Shown piece by piece: positions 1 through 6,418 of a stretch of 16,103 nt of DNA (positions within the stretch are counted from its first letter, which is position 1; each line of letters starts with the position of its first letter). Origin of the DNA: an uncultured Coprococcus sp. (GTDB lineage Bacteria; Bacillota; Clostridia; Lachnospirales; Lachnospiraceae); the NCBI GenBank assembly GCA_900557435.1, contig USSH01000026.1:1-16103 (forward strand), in the 5' to 3' direction. Both the position numbers and the translations under genes were made by a program. The notes under the pieces are model-generated. The model was not told where the DNA came from. It saw only the letters and a list, made by a program, of their open reading frames with translations, and did no database searches.

Positions 1-18
1 ACTGCAAGACTGATATTT

Positions 19-948
19 TTACAGCACACAAAGATACACAAAATACGCTGCATAACAGACTAGCATCACTATTCCACAAGGCTTTCTTAATTCCTTATGC
101 TTATAAGTGCCAAGCCATAATAACGCTCCACTAAATATCGCAATTGCTGTATCTATTAAAAACTTGCTTTCAAATGGTACATTGCATATTAGTGCTGTTA
201 TTCCAATTACAAATAATATATTGAATATATTACTTCCTACAATATTACCTATTGCTATTCCAGCGTTACCCTTTCTTGCTGCGGCAACTGATGTTACAAG
301 CTCAGGAAGTGATGTTCCGAATGCCACAATGGTAAGTCCTATGAATCTTTCGCTCATGCCAAAGAATCTTGCTATCCAGGATGCACCGCTTACTGCAAAA
401 TCGCTTCCTTTAACAACCATAACTCCGCCTATTATCATAAAAAGAAGACATTTCCATACAGGAATATCCTTGATTTCTCCTTCCTCCTGAACCTCTCCTT
501 TTTTTGACATAATAAATAGATACACAAGAAATGCAATAAACAATAACAGGAACACTACCCCTTCTATAAATGTTATAGACGAACCTGTTAATCCAAATAC
601 AAGCAGCAATGCTGTTATTCCTATCATAAATGGAATTTCATATAATAATGTTGATTTCTGAATGGCTACATTGGTTATAACTGCTGTTATACCAAGAATT
701 ATAAGAATATTAAGAATGTTGCTTCCAACGATATTTCCAATCGTTATTCCAGCATTATTGTTAAGTGCTGCTGTTATGCTTACTGCCGCCTCCGGCATAC
801 TTGTTCCCATCGCAACTATCGTAAGTCCTATGATAAGCTGTGGTATTCCAAGCTTTCTTGCTATTCCGGCTGCACCTTCAACAAACCAGTCTGCACCTTT
901 AACTAAAAACAAAAATCCTACTAATAAAATAAATACATATAAAACCAT
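19..948 (-). CDS. Calcium/sodium antiporter (CaCA/YrbG-type cation exchanger)
   Basis: Predicted integral membrane exchanger of 309 residues, a normal full length for bacterial YrbG-type Ca2+/Na+ antiporters. The two inverted alpha repeats that form the ion site are both visible. The first is around residues 41-80, with GTSMPE at 49-53 and GNIVGSNILNIL at 71-82. The second is around 204-245, with GTSLPE at 211-216 and GNIVGSNIFNIL at 234-245. An acidic and lysine-rich cytoplasmic loop (about 149-162) separates two bundles of hydrophobic helices. The start is supported by an AAGAGG ribosome binding site six bases before the ATG. Family knowledge says these proteins exchange Ca2+ (or other cations) for Na+ or H+ across the inner membrane; the actual substrate cannot be read from sequence. 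Transcription is probably from its own promoter at 1014-1042. The coding sequence is clearly richer in A/T than the genes upstream, which may mean a different ancestry. Confidence 0.93.
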   Translation of the reverse strand: MVLYVFILLVGFLFLVKGADWFVEGAAGIARKLGIPQLIIGLTIVAMGTSMPEAAVSITAALNNNAGITIGNIVGSNILNILIILGITAVITNVAIQKSTLLYEIPFMIGITALLLVFGLTGSSITFIEGVVFLLLFIAFLVYLFIMSKKGEVQEEGEIKDIPVWKCLLFMIIGGVMVVKGSDFAVSGASWIARFFGMSERFIGLTIVAFGTSLPELVTSVAAARKGNAGIAIGNIVGSNIFNILFVIGITALICNVPFESKFLIDTAIAIFSGALLWLGTYKHKELRKPCGIVMLVCYAAYFVYLCVL

Positions 949-1013
949 ACGCTACCTCTTCTTTCTTAGACATTTAATTAATCTGCTAATTCTTATGTGC
1001 TGCAGTAGTATGT

Positions 1014-1042
1014 CTTATATGTCCCAATCACTTTACATTCAA
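1014..1042 (-). promoter_or_regulatory. Predicted sigma-A-type promoter of the antiporter gene
   Basis: Reading the minus strand, the -35 element is TTGAAT (1042-1037) and the -10 element is TATAAG (1019-1014), with an optimal 17-base spacer. The predicted start of transcription is near 1007, about 60 bases before the antiporter start codon. It lies downstream of the group II intron, so the antiporter should be transcribed independently of the intron and of the terminator beyond it. Confidence 0.6.
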
Positions 1043-1052
1043 TTAATGTAAA
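1032..1052. promoter_or_regulatory. Inverted repeat overlapping the antiporter -35 box, candidate operator
   Basis: Perfect 8-base half-sites TTTACATT and AATGTAAA separated by 5 bases. The repeat covers the -35 element of the antiporter promoter, so a dimeric regulator bound here would block RNA polymerase. I do not recognise the regulator; the half-site is not the usual Fur, PerR, Zur or CcpA consensus. Confidence 0.45.
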
Positions 1053-1091
1053 TAACATATGATTCAATAGGATTTCTTCAATAAAAATTCA

Positions 1092-1167
1092 ATCGGGTAG
1101 GAGGTAGATAATTATTTTATCTACCGACCTCCCACACCACCGTACGTACCGTTCGGTATACGGCGGT
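1092..1167 (-). ncRNA. Group II intron domains V and VI
   Basis: Domain V spans roughly 1167-1137 on the minus strand. It is a stem with ACCGCCGTA pairing TACGGTGGT (one G-U) and an upper TACC/GGTA stem. The catalytic triad is CGC (1165-1163), as in IIC introns. Domain VI contains a perfect 9-base stem, GGTAGATAA pairing TTATCTACC, and ends in CCTACCCGAT, with the intron 3' terminal AT at 1093-1092. Domain V starts only three bases after the maturase stop codon. Confidence 0.85.
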
Positions 1168-1170
1168 TCT

Positions 1171-2589
1171 TTAGTTTTCACATATTTTCAAATAGAACTC
1201 TGTGAATGTAGGGTATCCCCATTCACGGAGTTTTGCGTTGTTTAAGGCAAACTGTACCATTCGATTGCTGCTACAATTCCAAATTCCTTGTCGCATATTT
1301 GCGTGCCATTGAATAAAGTTTTCATCCATTCCCAGTTCTTTGAGTTTACGATACTTCGTCTTAGATTTCTTCCATTGTTTCCAATAAATTGCCCTTATTC
1401 TGTGGCGTAACCATTCATCATTATTTTGCAACATACTTTTCATATCTGCCATTCCAAAATAATTTACCCATCCTCTGATAAATTGCGTCAGTTTCAATGC
1501 TCTGTATTCATTTCCCCATCCATTATGTCTATCAGTAAGCTCTCTGATTTTATTCTTCATTTTCTCTACTGATTTTGGATGTACTCGAAATCTGCATTTC
1601 CCTTTGTACTTGTAGAAACTATAGCCGAGGTACTTGACTTTGCTGATATGTGCCACACACGTTTTGGTACGGTTTACTTTTAAGAAAAGTTTTCCCTCAA
1701 TATATGGCACAATGTTATTTAAGGCTCTCTCCGCACTTTTCTTGCTTTTACAGAAAATCATACAATCGTCTGCGTAGCGGACAAATCTGTGTCCTCTTCG
1801 TGTCAGTTCCTTATCTAACTCATTCAGCATTATGTTACTTAGAAGTGGGCTTAGTGGTCCACCTTGGGGCATACCAATCTCTGTCTTTTCAAACATTCCT
1901 CTGCTGATAACCCCAGCATTGAGATATTTGTGGATGAGCGAAATTACTCGTCCGTCTTTGACGGTTCGTGATAAGACTTCAATTAGTTTACTCTGGCATA
2001 CTGTGTCAAAGAATTTCTCTAAATCCATATCCACCACATATACATATCCATCGTTGACATTAGTTTGGCATTGTTTCAGTGCATCGTGTGCACCTCTGTT
2101 TGGTCGAAAGCCAAAACTGTTTTCTGAAAACTGTTCCTCAAAAATCGGAGATAACACCTGTGTAACTGCTTGTTGAAACACTCTATCAACTACCGTTGGT
2201 ACTCCCAGTTTCCTAAACTCGCCTTTTGTCTCTTTGGGTATTTCTACCCTACGGACTGGATTGGGTTTATATTTCCCATCCTTAATCTTTTGGATTAATT
2301 GCTTTTGGTTATCTCTCAGAAAGCCTAGAAGTTCATCCACGCTCATTCCGTCAACACCGCCTGCTCCTTTGTTTGATTTTACTTTCTTGTATGCCTTGTT
2401 AAGGTTATCCTTGTCTAAAATCTTTTCCATCAGATCGTCCGTCTGAAAATCTGTGATGATGTCGTTGTTTTCAGCAATCCTCTGATGGGCGAACACTTCT
2501 GCATACTCTTTCTGTTCCGCAGATACCATTTGCAGATAGTCCTCTATATGAAGTTGTCTGTTCTTAAATCCATCTTTGGTTACATTCAT
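1171..2589 (-). CDS. ltrA: Group II intron-encoded reverse transcriptase/maturase
   Basis: 472-residue intron-encoded protein that helps the intron RNA fold and splice and copies it into DNA at a new site. Reverse transcriptase blocks are in order: the RT0/1 region with NPVRRVEIPK (110-119), the GFRPNRGAHDAL block (160-171), the first catalytic Asp in VDMDLEKFFDTV (186-197), PQGGPLSPLLSN (241-252) and the catalytic YADD at 272-275. The maturase (X) domain follows, with RIHPKS-like RVHPKS (335-340) and IRGWVNYF (371-378). The protein ends about 90 residues later. There is no HNH endonuclease domain, which fits group IIC introns that use exposed DNA or replication forks. The start ATG has an AGGAG site about 11 bases upstream. 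The reading frame is uninterrupted and all catalytic residues are present. Confidence 0.95.
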   Translation of the reverse strand: MNVTKDGFKNRQLHIEDYLQMVSAEQKEYAEVFAHQRIAENNDIITDFQTDDLMEKILDKDNLNKAYKKVKSNKGAGGVDGMSVDELLGFLRDNQKQLIQKIKDGKYKPNPVRRVEIPKETKGEFRKLGVPTVVDRVFQQAVTQVLSPIFEEQFSENSFGFRPNRGAHDALKQCQTNVNDGYVYVVDMDLEKFFDTVCQSKLIEVLSRTVKDGRVISLIHKYLNAGVISRGMFEKTEIGMPQGGPLSPLLSNIMLNELDKELTRRGHRFVRYADDCMIFCKSKKSAERALNNIVPYIEGKLFLKVNRTKTCVAHISKVKYLGYSFYKYKGKCRFRVHPKSVEKMKNKIRELTDRHNGWGNEYRALKLTQFIRGWVNYFGMADMKSMLQNNDEWLRHRIRAIYWKQWKKSKTKYRKLKELGMDENFIQWHANMRQGIWNCSSNRMVQFALNNAKLREWGYPTFTEFYLKICEN

Positions 2590-2990
2590 TTACTCACATC
2601 TCCTAAAGTTCAGTCCTTCCCATTATGTTTGCAACCATAATGGTACTATGACCTCTGCTGACTTCTTGCCATTCGTTGTTACTACAAGTTTCATACTCCG
2701 TTTCCACTTGCTGACAAGACCTCCCTAGGTACCACACGTTTCTTTCTCTCCATCCATCTGCCACATTTACCACAGCTAATTCCGAGTAGTTATTGGACTT
2801 CAATTTGTTGTGCAATCTTATCCTTAACTGTAGCCTGATGTGATTTCTGTTCGTCAGACCAGAGATTTGCCATCCGACTTCCTTCAGATTCCACCTCACG
2901 ATGGACACCCTTGTCATTGGCTATGTCTTTCCCACTACCAGGGCAGACTAGGGACTTTCACCCGTTAGAAACGTGCGCCGCTAGGCGCAC
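2590..2990 (-). ncRNA. 5' part of group II intron ribozyme (domains I-IV entry)
   Basis: About 400 bases without a real gene: this is catalytic intron RNA. The first 18 bases form a perfect hairpin, GTGCGCC pairing GGCGCAC around a 4-base loop (2990-2973). It is followed by AACGGGTGAAAGTCCC, which resembles conserved domain I sequence of bacterial group II introns. An open frame of 104 codons across 2603-2917 is incidental to the ribozyme. Confidence 0.8.
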
Positions 2991-2996
2991 ACAAAC

Positions 2997-3033
2997 AAAA
3001 AGAGCGTGGGTTCGACTAACCCACGCTCTTTTT
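2997..3033 (-). terminator. Intrinsic terminator of the 6202-3039 gene set; target of the intron
   Basis: GAGCGTGGGTT (3002-3012 on the plus strand) pairs perfectly with AACCCACGCTC (3018-3028) around a 5-base loop. Five A before and five T after extend the stem to 16 pairs. In the minus-strand reading it begins 5 bases after the zinc-ribbon gene's stop codon and ends in a T-run, so it terminates that transcript. Its symmetry means it could also stop transcription from the other side. The group IIC intron begins at 2990, just beyond it. Confidence 0.93.
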
Positions 3034-3038
3034 CAGGC

Positions 3039-3650
3039 TTACATATTCACATTCAAGTAATTTCCACAATAAGGACATTTGCTGGAATATCCAGTCGCTG
3101 CGCGGAAACTCGAACCACAGTTTGGGCATCTGACCGCCACAAGTCTCAGCTTATCTGGTGCCACCGGCTTGTCGTCCATGAGTTCTTCCTCACCAGTAAG
3201 CTTCTCATCCCTTACTGAATCCGGATCATAGCCGTATTTGCCGTTGTACTCGAATATATCTATCGTCAGACCTATCGGATACATGCCGGCCCCCCTTGTA
3301 AATCCTGTTGGTATTATAGCCTCGCGCTCAACATGATAGCTGTCAAAGTAATGCACGATCGTGTCCATCATATATGTATTGTTCACCTTAACAGAAGTAT
3401 TCTCTGTGTATCCATATATCTTTGCAGGATACTTCACGCCTTTTTTGACTATCATCTTCTTGTTGTGGACCAATATCGCCACCACTATATCCATTCCCCC
3501 ACCGATCAGTAGGAAACTTCCCGGAAGGCTCAGCATGGCCAGAGGGAATTTCCCAGGCTCTGCCACAATTGCAAATATAATTCCTGCGAAAACCCCGACA
3601 GCAAGGAATATACTGCCAACCAGAACCACTATCTTATGAGCTGCATTCAT
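3039..3650 (-). CDS. Small membrane protein with C-terminal zinc ribbon, function unknown
   Basis: 203 residues using the ATG at 3650, which has an AGGAG site 8 bases upstream; an in-frame ATG ten codons further up lacks one. Two hydrophobic segments (about 7-29 and 38-61) are followed by a soluble domain with beta-rich stretches (about 70-140) and an acidic linker (148-164). The C-terminal zinc ribbon has two cysteine pairs, CPNC at 175-178 and CPYC at 192-195. The ribbon should bind one Zn2+ and probably faces the cytoplasm. I do not recognise a named family. It is the last gene before a strong terminator, after the TraX-like gene with a gap of about 108 bases. The three genes 6202-3039 may form one transcript, but I see no convincing separate promoter here. 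Confidence 0.85.
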   Translation of the reverse strand: MNAAHKIVVLVGSIFLAVGVFAGIIFAIVAEPGKFPLAMLSLPGSFLLIGGGMDIVVAILVHNKKMIVKKGVKYPAKIYGYTENTSVKVNNTYMMDTIVHYFDSYHVEREAIIPTGFTRGAGMYPIGLTIDIFEYNGKYGYDPDSVRDEKLTGEEELMDDKPVAPDKLRLVAVRCPNCGSSFRAATGYSSKCPYCGNYLNVNM

Positions 3651-3758
3651 TTTATTTCTCCTTTTCACAAATATCTGCAAGATGAGTCCTTCTATGCCAA
3701 CAAACTGAAATTACAAGCCATTTTCACAAAAACCACCGATTCTCTGCTCATGCCATGT

Positions 3759-4550
3759 CTACATCACCATCTGCCAGATTATGTACAATACAAGCAAGTG
3801 TCCTGGATAAAATGCATAGCAGAAGTATTTAAACCACTTCTTATGGTATCCCAGTTTTCCATTGTATAGCCATACCACTGGCAATGCGATGAGCGCAAAC
3901 GCCTGCTGTGGGAACTCAAAGTTATGTCCCGCTATACTAAACGTATAACAATATCCGCTAAGCAGCTGTGCATTGATGTAATACATACACACGAGCTGTG
4001 CTATCAATTTCCATGGTTCCTTGCCCCGGAACAGATAGAACATTATAACCATGACAACTCCCGCTCCATAGAAATCAACCATGGTGATCGTTCCTATCAC
4101 ATATCCCACGAGAGTCACAACAATCGCAACCAGGATCCACAGCCATACCTTGCCCGTTTTTCTTACCTTGTCTATCAATGCTATCAGCAGTAAGCCTATG
4201 AGAAATGTCCAAAGTACATTCTGATGAAACAGATACAGGACGCTGTCTCCGGACACAAGATCAAACGGAACTTCAGATATCACCGCAAATATCAACATTC
4301 TGCACAGATATCTGCGGAAATTACTGGTGTGATAAAATCCCTCAACTATCATGAATGCGAATATCGGAAATGCTATTCTTCCTATGCACGTAAGTATATC
4401 CACATATGGAAACAATGTTGCCCACATATGATCGCTGAGCATACATGTCATCGCAATGATATGCAGCATACAGGAGCTGAATACTCCTGCCTTTATATTC
4501 CAGGACTGTTTCTCTGGATCAATCATTTTACCATTCTGTATATCCGTCAT
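3759..4550 (-). CDS. TraX family membrane protein
   Basis: 263-residue, very hydrophobic protein with about eight membrane segments. Features of the TraX family are visible: LHIIAMTCMLSDH at 29-41, GRIAFPIFAFMIVEGF at 57-72 followed by HT.N, ISEVPFDL at 91-98, NVLWTFLIGL at 111-120, and a C-terminal YPGHLLVLY. TraX of the F plasmid acetylates the N-terminus of pilin. The many chromosomal homologues in Firmicutes have no known pilin partner, and nothing else conjugative is encoded here, so the acceptor is unknown. The ATG at 4550 is chosen because AAAGGAGGAATCAAT precedes it. An in-frame ATG 30 codons upstream lies inside a hairpin and has no ribosome binding site. Confidence 0.88.
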   Translation of the reverse strand: MTDIQNGKMIDPEKQSWNIKAGVFSSCMLHIIAMTCMLSDHMWATLFPYVDILTCIGRIAFPIFAFMIVEGFYHTSNFRRYLCRMLIFAVISEVPFDLVSGDSVLYLFHQNVLWTFLIGLLLIALIDKVRKTGKVWLWILVAIVVTLVGYVIGTITMVDFYGAGVVMVIMFYLFRGKEPWKLIAQLVCMYYINAQLLSGYCYTFSIAGHNFEFPQQAFALIALPVVWLYNGKLGYHKKWFKYFCYAFYPGHLLVLYIIWQMVM

Positions 4551-4619
4551 ATTGATTCCTCCTTTTTTAATGTATCGCCCATCTCGCTCATGTAGGCGGG
4601 GCACGTCGTTGAAACCATT

Positions 4620-4645
4620 CCAATAATATGACTTCGTCATATTGG
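4620..4645. other. Hairpin between the DUF975/CmpB-type and TraX-family genes
   Basis: ATATGAC (4626-4632) and GTCATAT (4636-4642) pair around a 3-base loop, and CCA/TGG extends the stem past a 3-base bulge. On the minus strand further pairing is possible outside it (GGAACC with GGTTTC, then GGCAC with GTGCC at 4660-4600). There is no T-run, so it is not a standard terminator; it may be an mRNA processing or stability element. It begins right after the stop codon of the upstream gene. Confidence 0.4.
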
Positions 4646-4648
4646 TTC

Positions 4649-6202
4649 CTAATATGTGCCGCCAACTCCTTCGCCCTTGTTAAATCCGAAGATGGCACAG
4701 CATATCAGATCTATGATAAACAATACCGACAATGTGATACATATAATGTTCTGCACTTTTTTGCTCTTGGAATTCAGAAATTCACTGAGCTTCGGTGCCG
4801 CTATATACACTCCAAACAAGCTGCCCAAGCCAAATGCAAGAAGCCCCACAAGACATATTCTTCCATTTACATTAAGGAACTCGTTCTTGTAATCCCAATA
4901 CTGTGAGTTAAAGAAGAAATCCAGTGCCCAGCTCGCTATGAATTCTATGATTCCACATACCACCATCGCCATGGCGAACAGCTTCACCTTATCTGCCTTG
5001 AAGCGGTCAAGCAGGAATATGATGGCAACGCCGCCGACTCCGTACACAGGCAGCCACGGTCCATACATGGTTCCTCGGTTTACAAGAACATGATCCATAA
5101 CTATATAGAGTACAACCTCCCAAAGCCATCCTATAAAACAGAACACAAAGAAGAAGAAAATGAAGTCCCTGAGACTGTATTCACTCTTTACCTTCATTCC
5201 CTCAGGAACCTCGACCGCGACATCCTGAAGAATATAGGTCGGCTTGGTCCATACATCAGCAACTCCCGCGTCTCCTGCCGACTGATAAGCAGCCTCGATA
5301 GCCTTTTTGTTATACGGTGCAGCATTGAATGCTTCCTCGACAAAATTTTCCACGCCTATATTCTGTCTGAACCAAAAGTACATCTCCGCATCAAGCTCCA
5401 TCTGGAATGGCAATGCTACCAGAAGACCTGCAACCGGTATAGCCTTGATCATCCACACATGGATGCATGACAGATCCGTCAGGAACATCTTCCACTTATA
5501 ACCCCTGGTCATCTCCCTTGACATGTTCTTCGCGTCTCTCCACTTGAGCATTGGGTTTTCCGCCAGGAGATATGGAACCATTCTGTACTGATAATACTTG
5601 TACACACCGCCGACTATCGTGAGCCACCAGAGTGCCATCACCACATTGTAACAGAACATGACCCACATAAGTCTAAGTAAATAATGTCTGTGGAAAGGCG
5701 CAAACATTCGGTTGATGGACACCTTGTCACTATACCTGCACTCCATGGCATAACGGCATTTGCCCACTATCGCCGCACTCTGTATAAAGAAATGGACAAC
5801 AGCCATGATAAGAGCAGATATCAGCAGCATAACTATGACCTCGCCGGGATTTCTCTTCACATATGCCGTGTTAGCGCCTAAAAGCTTGATGATCCAGGTC
5901 TGTTTCACCGTCACCGAGTCTATCACACGGGCTACTGTCTCCGCTTTTTTCTCCGACATATGCTCAATCATCGGCAGATTCTTTACATACTCCTTGAGTA
6001 TGGTCACATTGTCTGCCTCATGCTCGGTCTCCTGTCCAAGCACCTGATCTATCCCCTTCACGAACTTTGTCTGGGAAGAATCATCTACCCCAAGATAAGA
6101 GAAGATAAAACACACAGCGACCATAGCCATCCAAGCCATAAGCCCCCGCCTAAATACCGTGTTCCACGCTCCCTTTCTGAGCTGTTTCCTGTTCCAAGTC
6201 AT
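4649..6202 (-). CDS. DUF975-like plus putative ABC-transporter-type (CmpB) membrane protein fusion
   Basis: 517-residue polytopic membrane protein with two parts. Residues about 1-280 resemble the DUF975 family: an N-terminal KQLRKGAW segment, hydrophobic helices near 20-37, 120-145 and 175-200, then YKYYQYRMVPYLLAENP (201-217), SREMTRGYKWKMF (228-240) and a final helix. Residues about 345-475 resemble the family named putative ABC-transporter type IV/CmpB: GWLWE at 359-363, VNRGTMYGPWLPVYG at 374-388, WDY at 436-438 and NGRICLVGLLAFG at 446-458. Another helix lies near 484-505. No ATP-binding motif is visible, and the ABC name is historical, so a transport role is unproven. The ATG at 6202 has GGGAGAG roughly 14 bases upstream, a rather long spacing. 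The gene follows a structured 216-base gap after jetC and is probably the first gene of a set ending at the terminator near 3000. Confidence 0.82.
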   Translation of the reverse strand: MTWNRKQLRKGAWNTVFRRGLMAWMAMVAVCFIFSYLGVDDSSQTKFVKGIDQVLGQETEHEADNVTILKEYVKNLPMIEHMSEKKAETVARVIDSVTVKQTWIIKLLGANTAYVKRNPGEVIVMLLISALIMAVVHFFIQSAAIVGKCRYAMECRYSDKVSINRMFAPFHRHYLLRLMWVMFCYNVVMALWWLTIVGGVYKYYQYRMVPYLLAENPMLKWRDAKNMSREMTRGYKWKMFLTDLSCIHVWMIKAIPVAGLLVALPFQMELDAEMYFWFRQNIGVENFVEEAFNAAPYNKKAIEAAYQSAGDAGVADVWTKPTYILQDVAVEVPEGMKVKSEYSLRDFIFFFFVFCFIGWLWEVVLYIVMDHVLVNRGTMYGPWLPVYGVGGVAIIFLLDRFKADKVKLFAMAMVVCGIIEFIASWALDFFFNSQYWDYKNEFLNVNGRICLVGLLAFGLGSLFGVYIAAPKLSEFLNSKSKKVQNIICITLSVLFIIDLICCAIFGFNKGEGVGGTY

Positions 6203-6282
6203 TATAATATATTCTCTCCCTTATAAAATTTTAAATGTCATCTTCTTACGTCTATATCCCACACTTTTAATATCACATTACA

Positions 6283-6378
6283 CATCAAGCTGCGAAACTC
6301 GTAACCTAAGTTATAGCTTGATGGTTTCATATTGCCTATCAGGGAAATACGAGGTCGCCGGTCCTTAGGTGGCGCCTC
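6283..6378. ncRNA. Predicted structured RNA: two hairpins with kissing loops
   Basis: Hairpin A (6283-6323) has a perfect 9-base stem, CATCAAGCT with AGCTTGATG, and a small inner stem (AACT/AGTT). Hairpin B (6351-6378) has GAGG-CGCC pairing GGCGCCTC with one bulged base. The loops contain ACCTAAG (6304-6310) and CTTAGGT (6364-6370), which are exact complements over 7 bases, so the loops can kiss. The orientation is unknown because the pairing works on both strands. On the minus strand it would lie in the 5' leader of the DUF975/CmpB-type gene or between it and jetC. I see no terminator T-run and do not recognise a known riboswitch. Confidence 0.45.
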
Positions 6379-6397
6379 AAGCCATTCCACAGCCTAC

Positions 6398-6417
6398 GGG
6401 GGGGGGGCGCAGCGCCC
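6398..6417. repeat. Ten-G homopolymer joined to a GC palindrome
   Basis: A run of ten G (6398-6407) merges into GGGCGC-A-GCGCCC (6405-6417), directly after the jetC stop codon (6419-6421). On the minus strand this is a short GC hairpin followed by a C-run, so it is not an intrinsic terminator. Such runs can slip during replication, or be miscounted in sequencing. Confidence 0.7.
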
Positions 6418-6418
6418 A

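Larger units (their letters stand above)
1092..2990 (-). mobile_element. Complete group IIC intron with encoded maturase
   Basis: The element begins (minus strand) with GTGCGCC at 2990, the GUGYG-type 5' boundary of group II introns. It ends at about 1092 with CCCGAT after domain VI, giving roughly 1.9 kb. The 5' ribozyme part is non-coding, domain IV holds the reverse transcriptase gene (2589-1171), and domains V and VI follow immediately. Three features point to subgroup IIC. The domain V catalytic triad reads CGC rather than AGC. The encoded protein ends without an endonuclease domain. The insertion point lies six bases past the end of an intrinsic terminator stem (2997-3033), the preferred IIC target. 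Both boundaries and the open reading frame look intact, so the element may still splice and move. The 3' end could be off by one base (1091 or 1092). Confidence 0.9.

Noticed and set aside
2603..2917. 104-codon open frame upstream of the maturase
   Set aside because: It lies wholly within the intron's 5' ribozyme region, has no ribosome binding site, and its sequence is explained by structured intron RNA.
3759..4550. TraX-like gene as a sign of a conjugative element
   Set aside because: No relaxase, coupling protein, pilin or attachment sites are nearby, and TraX homologues are common stand-alone chromosomal genes in Clostridia.
6405..6417. GC palindrome after jetC as an intrinsic terminator
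   Set aside because: It is followed by a C-run on the transcribed strand rather than U, so it does not meet the pattern.
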